DNA of 5,438 nt, taken from Bacteroidales bacterium. GTDB lineage: Bacteria > Bacteroidota > Bacteroidia > Bacteroidales > UBA10428. The notes under the pieces are model-generated. The model had not been told where the DNA came from, searched no databases, and saw only the letters and a list, made by a program, of their open reading frames with translations. Position 1 is the stretch's first letter. Each line of letters begins with the position of its first letter. Positions 1 to 5,295 of the stretch are shown here, piece after piece. The stretch lies in assembly GCA_016926235.1 (NCBI GenBank), contig JAFGOZ010000084.1, forward strand, positions 1-5,438, written 5' to 3'. The position numbers and the translations under genes are program-made.

Positions 1-1
1 A

Positions 2-15
2 GGGGGGGGGGGGGG
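2..15. repeat. 14-G homopolymer at the window start
   Basis: Positions 2 to 15 are uninterrupted G, unlike anything else in this AT-rich sequence. A poly-G run at a contig tip commonly results from no-signal base calls in two-colour sequencing, or from tailing or assembly error. It may not be genomic. I assign no function. Confidence 0.6.
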
Positions 16-86
16 CTGCAAAGTGAAGCTGTTCAATTCGAAGACAAATTAGACAGCTATTCAGTCTTTCAAGTGAAGTGCTTACC

Positions 87-788
87 TTATAGGGCAAATA
101 CCCTTGGATTTTTCATTTTTTGCTTTCGATATAAAAGGACTAAAGAAATAAATCCTGCTGAAAATAAAAAGTTACCTGATGGTTCTGGAACACTTGCGAA
201 AGGATCTGAGATATTGGTAATGAAAAGGGTTGTTGTTACTGCAAGCGTGTATTCATCTTCATCACTACAGCATGTTTTGTATTTTGAATATTCAACACCC
301 TGGAAACGTTGATTTATACCAGCATTTTGGAGTACTATACCAGCCGAAGAAATGATAAGATAGTGATAATATTGTCCTGCGTATAACATAGTATAATTTG
401 TGTTATTAAAATTATAGAGATCACACCCCCTGTGACTTTGGGTTACATCATCAATTTGAGTCAAATCGGGTAATAAATAATCTCCATTAAATTCATTATA
501 AAAAAAGTCTCCGTAATAATTGTCTGAAGAGGGGGTGTCGTCATATGAAATGTGAATATTTCCGGTTTCATCAATGAAATAGCCATCACTTTCAAGATCA
601 ACCAACATTGAATAGGTAACACTTTTACCGACTGAAATATCTTGATAATCTTCTGTGACATTGATACCATTATCACAGTACTTAATTTCACTTTTGGAGA
701 CAGTTCCTTCGAAAGTATAACTCATTAATCGTGATTGAATGCTTGTTGAAAGCAGGAAAACAGCTACACCAATTTTGTATAGATTCAT
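87..788 (-). CDS. PEP-CTERM sorting-domain protein, function unknown
   Basis: A secreted protein of 233 residues with a PEP-CTERM tail. The start is the ATG at 788. An AAGAGG ribosome binding site lies 5 nt upstream, whereas the GTG at 794 overlaps that site and is unlikely to be used. The N-terminus (MNLYKIGVAVFLLSTSIQS, residues 1-19) looks like a signal peptide. The middle is acidic, Tyr- and Asn-rich, with an opening (YTFEGTVSKSEI, then ISVGKSVTYSM) typical of the beta-rich N-terminal part of many PEP-CTERM proteins. There are four Cys after the signal peptide, including an adjacent pair. The tail has VPEPSG (PEP at 201-203), a hydrophobic stretch at about 206-220 and the basic RKQKMK at 221-226. 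In the family, this tail is cleaved by an exosortase and the protein goes to the cell surface or exopolysaccharide. Seven residues after the basic cluster are slightly unusual. No exosortase is in the window. The body matches nothing I recognise. Confidence 0.85.
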   Translation of the reverse strand: MNLYKIGVAVFLLSTSIQSRLMSYTFEGTVSKSEIKYCDNGINVTEDYQDISVGKSVTYSMLVDLESDGYFIDETGNIHISYDDTPSSDNYYGDFFYNEFNGDYLLPDLTQIDDVTQSHRGCDLYNFNNTNYTMLYAGQYYHYLIISSAGIVLQNAGINQRFQGVEYSKYKTCCSDEDEYTLAVTTTLFITNISDPFASVPEPSGNFLFSAGFISLVLLYRKQKMKNPRVFAL

Positions 789-793
789 AAACA

Positions 794-799
794 CCTCTT
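794..799 (-). promoter_or_regulatory. Ribosome binding site fixing the PEP-CTERM gene start
   Basis: The minus strand reads AAGAGG, then 5 nt, then the ATG at 788. It overlaps the upstream in-frame GTG (794-792), which would have no room for a ribosome binding site. This supports the shorter reading frame. Confidence 0.7.
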
Positions 800-866
800 G
801 TTTAATGGCAAAAATGGCTATTTTTTGAATAAGATATAGCGTTTAAAACAAAAATCAAAAAATATG

Positions 867-879
867 ACACATAGTGTGT
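867..879. promoter_or_regulatory. Short inverted repeat, possible operator
   Basis: ACACA-TAG-TGTGT is a perfect 5-bp dyad with a 3-nt centre. It lies about 80 bp upstream of the PEP-CTERM start codon, where an operator could sit. In AT-rich DNA a dyad this short can arise by chance, and no regulator is encoded nearby. Confidence 0.2.
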
Positions 880-981
880 TGAAAATGCCTGCTACAGAAA
901 AAATTAATGTTACAACCACTTAAAAACAATATACTCTTAGCATCGCTTTGTGACAAATATTTTTAGAATGCTTGTCCATTT

Positions 982-1010
982 AAAAAAAAAATTCAGGATG
1001 GGATGGTGAA
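982..1010 (-). terminator. Weak candidate terminator of the RiPP cassette
   Basis: About 97 nt after the stop of the small peptide gene, the minus strand has a run of ten T (complement of 982-991). Just before it lies a TTCA...TGAA 4-bp stem around a pyrimidine-rich loop. The T-tract suits intrinsic termination but the stem is too weak to be convincing. The tract may simply be AT-rich spacer. Confidence 0.2.
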
Positions 1011-1106
1011 TGCAACCTTTTATTGTTGATTGAGTTGTCTATATAGATAGATCTGTCTCCTTGATCATTTTGATTTAAGCTAAAAAAGATACATATAGTA
1101 AACAAA

Positions 1107-1280
1107 CTAAACAGATGGAGAATTTTCGAAAATTTCGCATGTAGAGGCACAAAAGTCTCCAAATTCTGGGGAAAACGGCATTGGAGGTGAATTGTCCTGC
1201 GTTTGGCATGTTTGTGCTCTGAGAGTATCAAATGCTAATTTTTCAGAATAAATTTCGGGTTTCTTGTAGCTTTTTTTCAT
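1107..1280 (-). CDS. Putative RiPP precursor peptide, 57 residues
   Basis: Probably the substrate of the four genes before it. The start chosen is the ATG at 1280: a GAAGG ribosome binding site lies 7 nt upstream, and the ATG overlaps the TGA of the peptidase gene (ATGA). The open frame extends to 1352, but only inside the peptidase gene. The N-terminus MKKSYKKPEIYSEKLAF (1-17) is a charged leader with the Y-x-x-P-E-I pattern seen in many short peptides encoded beside PqqD and SPASM proteins. The rest (about 25-57) is Pro-, Ser-, Phe- and Cys-rich, with Cys25, Cys44 and Cys48; the last two sit in C-A-S-T-C. It ends in NSPSV. There is no GG cleavage motif and no hydrophobic signal peptide. The product could carry radical-made thioether or other crosslinks, and Ser phosphorylation by the kinase. 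Assignment rests on leader style and operon position, not on a recognised family. Confidence 0.75.
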   Translation of the reverse strand: MKKSYKKPEIYSEKLAFDTLRAQTCQTQDNSPPMPFSPEFGDFCASTCEIFENSPSV

Positions 1281-1705
1281 GAAAATGCCTTCGTTCGAAA
1301 AACAAAATATAAAAGAGCGGATCTTACTCTGCGGATAAAAGGTATTTTCCACAACAGTAATGTAATATAATTGATAACAGTTACTAAATGCTGCAAACGG
1401 ATATATCTTTCTATTACAGGTTCTCCAACAATGTTTTGTATTCTTATTTTTTCAATATATTTGTTGGCATCCCCTGCAAAATATCCCCAGTTTTTTGAGT
1501 GCCATAAAAGACGGTGAATCGTAAGTGTTCCATTTGAAAAATAAATATAGCAATTTCCATTCTTGATCTTCTGATTTATATTTGAACGTATGGCAATAAT
1601 GTCCCCATCTTTTAAATAAGGGTGCATCGAAGATCCGACAACTTTTATTGGGGAGGGTTCCTCTTCAATAATAAAGGGTGACAATGCAATCATTGAATGT
1701 TTCAT
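1277..1705 (-). CDS. S24/S26-family serine peptidase, ER-type triad
   Basis: A small peptidase of 142 residues of the signal-peptidase fold, likely to trim the peptide encoded next. The motif VVGSSMHPYLKDGD (22-35) carries the nucleophile Ser26. LTIHRLL (61-67) has His64 where bacterial signal peptidase I has its general-base Lys. GDAN (78-81) supplies Asp79. Ser/His/Asp is the arrangement of SipW-type and eukaryotic or archaeal signal peptidases (known family pattern). There is no N-terminal membrane anchor: Ser26 follows a short acidic stretch (EEEPSP). A hydrophobic segment at about 107-124 (LVTVINYITLLLWKIPFI), flanked by RR, may bind the membrane. The ATG at 1705 has GAGAGGA 5 nt upstream and overlaps the TGA of the radical SAM gene (ATGA). 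The 3' end overlaps the precursor start the same way. A leader-peptidase role is inferred from context. Confidence 0.8.
   Translation of the reverse strand: MKHSMIALSPFIIEEEPSPIKVVGSSMHPYLKDGDIIAIRSNINQKIKNGNCYIYFSNGTLTIHRLLWHSKNWGYFAGDANKYIEKIRIQNIVGEPVIERYIRLQHLVTVINYITLLLWKIPFIRRVRSALLYFVFRTKAFS
1288..1292 (-). promoter_or_regulatory. Ribosome binding site fixing the precursor start
   Basis: The minus strand reads GAAGG, then 7 nt, then the ATG at 1280. It lies inside the last codons of the peptidase gene. It favours the 57-residue reading over the 81-residue frame opened at 1352 and could give the peptide its own strong translation besides ATGA coupling. Confidence 0.65.
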
Positions 1706-2760
1706 GCTAATCCTCTCTCTTTTGCGATTTCTCTGATTGCTTTCATATTGTTGCAGCTCTGAATATAGGGCCCATCAAATGTGCCATATAGGCTATGGCT
1801 GTTTGCTATACATGGAATGCAAATCTGAGCGTTTTCACAATTTTTACACATAATGTCGTCAATTGTAAGATTCTTTAGTTTTGTGTATTCGCTATTACTA
1901 TTAAGAATCTGTTCAAGGGTAGCATCTGAAAAAATTGAACCAATAATAAAGTTTCTAAAGGATGTGCATGGGTGGATGTTGCCGTTTATATCAATTGTTA
2001 TAAGTGAATGAAGTCCTTTGCATAGTCGATGATTTTTCTCGTTGGTGGAGGTGTTGAGTTTTAGTCTGCTGGCAATTTGATCATCAGATTCTTTTGAGTA
2101 AATCAATTTGAAAAAATCTTTACTGATCATATACCTCATCAGGGGTGTGTCATTAAATTGTGTAATCAGCTTTCCGGAATTTTTGCCGATGGTAAAGCCC
2201 TGATTTTTGAAATACAGAATACTTTCTTCCAGATGTAAGATATTAAATGGCATAACAGGAATTGACAGGTGGACTGCAACACCAGCATCAAGAAGCTTCC
2301 TGCCTGTTTTCTCGATATCGTTTAGTGAATCGGGGATCCCCATGTAAGAATTATGAAGATGGTCATAGTGAGAAAATACCGTCATTCGAAAAGGCTTAAC
2401 ATAATCCTTGTATTTCTTTAAAAACTCAATATGTTTTTTTTTAACTGCTGTACCATTAGAAAAAATTGAACAGAATAAAAAATTAGAGCTAAAACAATGT
2501 TCAAGAATTTCTAAAATATCAGCTCTCAGGAATGGTTCACCACCAGTGATGTTTATATAAAGTAATTCACTTTGATTTAATTTGTCTATAACAAAATGAA
2601 TTTGTTTTGTGCTAAGTTCCGGACTTGATTTGCGATCTCTGATGTAACAGTATTGGCATTCTGCATTACATCGGTTTGTTACTTCAATAGCTGCACATAT
2701 TGGTCGATGTTCCTCAGAAAAACCATGTAAAGCTTTTAAAAAGGGTGACGGTTTTGGCAT
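1702..2760 (-). CDS. Radical SAM/SPASM peptide-modifying enzyme
   Basis: Predicted peptide maturase of 352 residues. The radical SAM cluster motif C-x3-C-x2-C is at Cys31, Cys35 and Cys38 (EVTNRCNAECQYCY), followed by the SAM-binding GGEP at 73-76. A mid-region SHYDHLHNSYMGIPDS, then HLSIPVMPFN, matches the layout of SPASM maturases. The C-terminal SPASM region has Cys247-x12-Gly260-x4-Cys265, then Cys305-x2-Cys308-x5-Cys314-x2-Cys317 and Cys336. This is close to the canonical pattern for two auxiliary 4Fe-4S clusters, but with C-x2-C where x3 is usual. The protein begins only 30 residues before the first Cys, so it has no built-in peptide-recognition domain; the PqqD protein would supply it. 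The start is 5 nt after the pqqD-like stop with no strong ribosome binding site, suggesting translational coupling. Relatives make thioether, C-C or epimerised peptides; which reaction occurs here cannot be read from sequence. Confidence 0.92.
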   Translation of the reverse strand: MPKPSPFLKALHGFSEEHRPICAAIEVTNRCNAECQYCYIRDRKSSPELSTKQIHFVIDKLNQSELLYINITGGEPFLRADILEILEHCFSSNFLFCSIFSNGTAVKKKHIEFLKKYKDYVKPFRMTVFSHYDHLHNSYMGIPDSLNDIEKTGRKLLDAGVAVHLSIPVMPFNILHLEESILYFKNQGFTIGKNSGKLITQFNDTPLMRYMISKDFFKLIYSKESDDQIASRLKLNTSTNEKNHRLCKGLHSLITIDINGNIHPCTSFRNFIIGSIFSDATLEQILNSNSEYTKLKNLTIDDIMCKNCENAQICIPCIANSHSLYGTFDGPYIQSCNNMKAIREIAKERGLA

Positions 2761-2765
2761 TGCTG

Positions 2766-3029
2766 TTATTGGATTTCCAGTATTTGTTTAGTTTGTAATT
2801 CTAAAATGAAATCGTATACGTCAATTTTGGCGGACTCCTCTGTAATATCAAATTCTTCAGTCAAAATTTCGATAATAGAAGAAAATGGGGTGTTCTTATA
2901 TATTAACTCCCAGAGAAATGCACCGGTTTCATTGAATGAATGAATAACCCCGGTCTTCCTTTCAAAAACAAAATAGTCGTTTTTGATTTTTCTGGTTGAA
3001 AGATTACCAGTTATTACGTAACTGAACAT
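2766..3029 (-). CDS. PqqD-like RiPP recognition element protein
   Basis: An 87-residue PqqD-family protein, about the normal size for a stand-alone RiPP recognition element. It shows the usual pattern: a short beta region (VITGNLSTRKIKNDYFVFE), then TGVIHSFNETGAFLWELI (26-43), then a winged-helix part with FDITEESAKIDVYDFILEL (60-78) and a hydrophobic end (KQILEI). In PqqD and relatives the domain binds the precursor leader and presents it to the radical SAM enzyme. Here that fits well because the adjacent enzyme lacks such a domain. The ATG at 3029 has AAAGGG 9 nt upstream and overlaps the end of the kinase gene by 16 nt. It is one member of a chaperone-like family, so peptide binding is inferred from the family, while the partner is inferred from context. 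Confidence 0.88.
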   Translation of the reverse strand: MFSYVITGNLSTRKIKNDYFVFERKTGVIHSFNETGAFLWELIYKNTPFSSIIEILTEEFDITEESAKIDVYDFILELQTKQILEIQ

Positions 3030-3859
3030 AGTTGTTTTCCCTTTAACAAATCAGAATTGAAAAAATTAATTAATGAAGAATTTCTGGAAAAACAGAGTTC
3101 CCTGATCGTTACCAGATCAGCAATGTTCAAAATGTTATCAAACAATTTTTGAGCAAAATAATCTGACGATGGAAAACAACAGGAACTTCTCATTAAATTC
3201 AAGATGACAGTTTGATTTATTGGTGGAGCGACTTTATTTATTATACTCTTTTTTAGTAAATATATTGTCTCAACAAAAGGGGCATTATCATAACTACCAA
3301 TGTTTTTCCCAAATGGTGTTGAGTAAATCTTAATTCGTTCATCAGAAGGCATAAGTACATTTATATCATCATTAAGATTTTGCCATTTAGAACGTAGTAT
3401 ATCATATATTGTTGATTTCCCGGCACCTGACTCACCAATGAAAACCATGGCTTCCTGATCTCTGAAAACTGCAGATGAATGGAGCAGAACACCGCCGTAT
3501 TGCAGTATTACTATCGAAAAATAAAGCTTCAGATCGGATAAGAAATCTATTGCTGTGAAGCATGTCTTTGGAGGCGTAAAAATTTCCATGAACCTGTTTT
3601 TAATGTCAATCTTAAGACCGGAGGATTGATCGGCTATAATAATTTCAGATTCGTTTTCCTGATAGTGAAGATGCTTAAGTCTTATTTCCGGTTTGGAGCC
3701 AGAGTGAAAAAAATTTTTGTGTGACAAGGAAACTCTGAATAGATTTTCCTGATTTATGTTCGATGTAAATGAAGAAAACGGTTTTAATCGGCTAATTGTT
3801 CTCTCATTTAATATTGTATCTTCAATTTCGAAATGGATAGATGAAATCGTGATAATCAT
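3014..3859 (-). CDS. HprK-related P-loop kinase of RiPP cluster
   Basis: A protein of 281 residues from the ATG at 3859; a TTG at 3865 would add two residues. Neither has a clear ribosome binding site. Numbering from the TTG, GGVLLHSSAVF (124-134) leads into the Walker A motif GESGAGKS (144-151). LNDDINVL (164-171) provides the Asp pair seen in HprK relatives, and APFVETIYLLKK resembles their downstream segment. The N-terminal 120 residues are a divergent beta-rich region, and the HprK C-terminal signature is not evident, so this is not the classical HPr kinase/phosphorylase of sugar regulation. Related HprK-like proteins in lasso-peptide clusters (PadeK, ThcoK) phosphorylate a Ser of the precursor, which makes the Ser-rich 57-residue peptide a plausible substrate. 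The gene begins 57 nt after the flagellin stop and overlaps the next gene by 16 nt. Confidence 0.82.
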   Translation of the reverse strand: MIITISSIHFEIEDTILNERTISRLKPFSSFTSNINQENLFRVSLSHKNFFHSGSKPEIRLKHLHYQENESEIIIADQSSGLKIDIKNRFMEIFTPPKTCFTAIDFLSDLKLYFSIVILQYGGVLLHSSAVFRDQEAMVFIGESGAGKSTIYDILRSKWQNLNDDINVLMPSDERIKIYSTPFGKNIGSYDNAPFVETIYLLKKSIINKVAPPINQTVILNLMRSSCCFPSSDYFAQKLFDNILNIADLVTIRELCFSRNSSLINFFNSDLLKGKQLCSVT

Positions 3860-3916
3860 ACACAAAAAATATTATTTCAGACATCACTTTTACAATACAT
3901 TTATTAGCCACATACA

Positions 3917-5107
3917 TCATCCTAGAAGGTTAAGAACACTCTGTGGTACCATGTTGCTCTGGGCCAGCATAGCGGTTGATGATTGTGTCAAAATCTGGTT
4001 TTTTGAAAATTGGGCTGTTTCTGCTGAAAAATCAACATCTCGAATTAACGATTCTGCTGATTGTGTGCTGGAGATCTGATTTAATAGGTTATTAGATGCA
4101 TGATCTAAGCGATTAATCATTGCACCAATATTTGCACGCATGTTATTTACTCGAGCTAAACCGGTAATGTTTCGGGTTAAACCACCGCCACTACCGTTTG
4201 TTGAACGAAGAGCTGTAGAGTCAGGAATTCCCGCATCATTTCCATCAATTAATTTTAGTAAAAAATCAAATTTTTCATGAACACTGTTATCGGGTACGCC
4301 ATTCATGGAAATATCTATGAGAAAATCTTGAAAATCTCCGACATTATTAAATCTGAAATCATCAAATAAAGTACTTGCATTTCCGACCGATGCACTTAAA
4401 GACGGGTCTTTCGTAAGTAATGCATTTGCATCCATTTGTCCAAATTGAAGCATAATCAAATTAGATGCTCCAGGTTGAAATGATTCATAGGTTGCATCGT
4501 ATGCGTTACTATCTTCAGTTGTATAGTTTGCACCTATCATCATATTAAAATGATGTGAGCTGCTGTAATCATCTGCACCAAATATTGAATCGTTAGGGTC
4601 AGTCCATGCAGCTCGTGCATCTCTTAACTGGTGAGGTGTACCGCTTGCATTGGATAAAAGCATGGTTGAACCTTCTCCACGTTCAGCTTCCGGTGCAGCG
4701 AAAATCTGCATGCCATTATAATTGGTAACCGCAGCGATTCTATCCAGTTCCCCCATTAATCCCGAAAACTCCTGATACATATAATCACGTTCATTCTGGG
4801 TATAGGTATCATTTTTTGCTTGAATTACAATTTCTCTCATCCTTTGAAGAATATCCGCCTGCTCGTTTAAAGCTCCATCTGCAATTTGCAGCAGGGAAAT
4901 GGCATCCTGGGTATTTCTAAAAGCCATCTGCATACCTCGTACCTGTGTCCGAAGGTTTTCCGAAACTCCTAATCCTGCTGCATCATCAGCCGCTGAATTT
5001 ATTCGTAGTCCCGTTGAGAGCTTCTGCAATGACTTGTTGGTTTCCCTGTTGACTCTAAACATAGAGCCCTGGGCTGTCATTGATGAGATATTGTGATTGA
5101 TCCTCAT
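3917..5107 (-). CDS. fliC: Flagellin (flagellar filament protein)
   Basis: The main filament subunit, 396 residues. The conserved N-terminal D0/D1 region (about 1-140) begins MRINHNISSMTAQGSM and contains KLSTGLRINSAADDAAGLGVSENL and LQRMREIVIQAKNDT. The conserved C-terminal region (about 315-396) has RANIGAMINRLDHASNNL, ESLIRDVDFSAETAQFSKNQIL and the terminal VPQSVLNLLG. Between them lies a variable, surface-exposed part rich in Asp, Asn and Ser. The Toll-like-receptor-5 contact stretch has Ile93 (LQRMREI) where the Salmonella protein has Leu. The ATG at 5107 has AAGGA 7 nt upstream. Export is by the flagellar type III system, so no signal peptide is expected. Upstream lie sigma-28 promoter elements and a long leader. 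No terminator is visible after the stop, so transcription may continue into the kinase gene. Confidence 0.97.
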   Translation of the reverse strand: MRINHNISSMTAQGSMFRVNRETNKSLQKLSTGLRINSAADDAAGLGVSENLRTQVRGMQMAFRNTQDAISLLQIADGALNEQADILQRMREIVIQAKNDTYTQNERDYMYQEFSGLMGELDRIAAVTNYNGMQIFAAPEAERGEGSTMLLSNASGTPHQLRDARAAWTDPNDSIFGADDYSSSHHFNMMIGANYTTEDSNAYDATYESFQPGASNLIMLQFGQMDANALLTKDPSLSASVGNASTLFDDFRFNNVGDFQDFLIDISMNGVPDNSVHEKFDFLLKLIDGNDAGIPDSTALRSTNGSGGGLTRNITGLARVNNMRANIGAMINRLDHASNNLLNQISSTQSAESLIRDVDFSAETAQFSKNQILTQSSTAMLAQSNMVPQSVLNLLG

Positions 5108-5114
5108 GCCAACG

Positions 5115-5119
5115 TCCTT
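5115..5119 (-). promoter_or_regulatory. Flagellin ribosome binding site with CsrA-like motif
   Basis: The minus strand reads AAGGA 7 nt before the flagellin ATG. Its surroundings, ACAAGGACGT (complement of 5112-5121), match nine of ten positions of the CsrA consensus ACARGGATGT. CsrA is known to repress flagellin (hag) translation in Bacillus subtilis by binding the ribosome binding site and a second upstream GGA. Whether this organism has CsrA cannot be seen here. Confidence 0.5.
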
Positions 5120-5147
5120 GTCGGAGAAGTGAATCGTGTTGAAATTT

Positions 5148-5190
5148 CTCTGAGTCTTATACTCCTGTTATCTTTAATATCGGCTCAGAG
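5148..5190 (-). promoter_or_regulatory. Flagellin leader hairpin displaying a GGA site
   Basis: CTCTGAG (5148-5154) and CTCAGAG (5184-5190) are perfect 7-bp inverted repeats. They could form a stem in the flagellin leader RNA with a 29-nt loop. The loop contains AACAGGAGT (minus strand, complement of 5162-5170), a GGA site of the sort CsrA prefers, 48 nt upstream of the one on the ribosome binding site. The loop is large and the stem only moderately stable, so the structure is tentative. Confidence 0.35.
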
Positions 5191-5204
5191 GATAGGGCAC
5201 TTTA
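5177..5204 (-). promoter_or_regulatory. Second, poorer sigma-28-like promoter
   Basis: The minus strand has TAAAG (5204-5200), 15 nt, then GCCGATAT (5184-5177). It matches the flagellar sigma-28 pattern except for the last base of the -10 element and one extra nucleotide of spacing. If used, it would give a leader of about 65 nt without the upstream arm of the CTCTGAG stem. It lies downstream of the consensus site at 5269-5295. Confidence 0.45.
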
Positions 5205-5268
5205 AAAATATTCTCAAGTTTTAATTTATCCTGAGAAACCATCAGTGTACATTTTGCCCTATAAGTTC

Positions 5269-5295
5269 TTATCGGCATCATACTGCAAAACTTTA
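5269..5295 (-). promoter_or_regulatory. Consensus sigma-28 (FliA) flagellar promoter
   Basis: The minus strand reads TAAAGTTT, 11 nt, GCCGATAA. This is an exact match to the sigma-28 consensus in both elements and in spacing. It lies upstream of the flagellin gene in the right direction and predicts transcription starting near 5260 and a leader of roughly 155 nt. Flagellin is the classical late gene of this regulon, so filament protein would be made after hook completion. Confidence 0.92.

Larger units (their letters stand above)
789..1106. other. Intergenic region between RiPP cassette and PEP-CTERM gene
   Basis: This 318-bp AT-rich gap holds no supported gene. Minus-strand ORFs here are 20 codons or fewer and lack ribosome binding sites. 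Visible structure: a run of ten T on the minus strand (complement of 982-991) preceded only by a weak TTCA/TGAA stem; a 5-3-5 inverted repeat (ACACA TAG TGTGT, 867-879); and an AT-only hairpin (AAAAAT GGCT ATTTTT, 810-825) in the presumed leader of the PEP-CTERM gene. The promoter of that gene should lie here. The best -10-like hexamer (TATATC, minus strand, near 836) lacks a well-spaced -35, so I do not call one. Confidence 0.5.

Noticed and set aside
27..58. AGCTGT/ACAGCT inverted repeat, considered as terminator of the PEP-CTERM gene
   Set aside because: The 6-bp stem has a 20-nt loop and no following T-tract on the minus strand.
73..312. Plus-strand ORF of 79 codons opposite the PEP-CTERM gene
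   Set aside because: The minus-strand gene has a ribosome binding site, signal peptide and sorting tail; this frame has none of these.
920..979. 19-residue minus-strand ORF (MDKHSKNICHKAM...) in the intergenic gap, considered as a second precursor
   Set aside because: It follows a T-tract with no ribosome binding site and lacks the leader pattern of the peptide at 1107-1280.
1006..1022. TTGCA on the minus strand near 1013, considered as a sigma-54 -12 element because some PEP-CTERM genes use sigma-54
   Set aside because: No TGG/GC element lies at the required -24 spacing.
980..1231. Minus-strand ORF of 83 codons overlapping the precursor gene
   Set aside because: It is another frame over the precursor and adjoining spacer, without a ribosome binding site or family features.
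881..1290. GAAAATGCCT repeated exactly at 881-890 and 1281-1290
   Set aside because: The second copy is the precursor's ribosome-binding region. The first precedes only a 5-codon frame. Flanks differ and a 10-bp match in AT-rich DNA can be chance.
1281..1352. N-terminal extension of the precursor to an ATG at 1352
   Set aside because: It would overlap the peptidase gene by 76 nt. The ATG at 1280 has a good ribosome binding site and the YxxPEI leader begins there.
3756..4079. Plus-strand ORF of 107 codons across the flagellin and kinase 5' ends
   Set aside because: It is antisense to two well-supported genes, has no recognisable motif, and looks like a shadow of their codon pattern.
4899..5096. 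Plus-strand ORF of 65 codons opposite the flagellin N-terminus
   Set aside because: It lies wholly antisense to the most conserved part of flagellin; its openness is explained by that codon bias.
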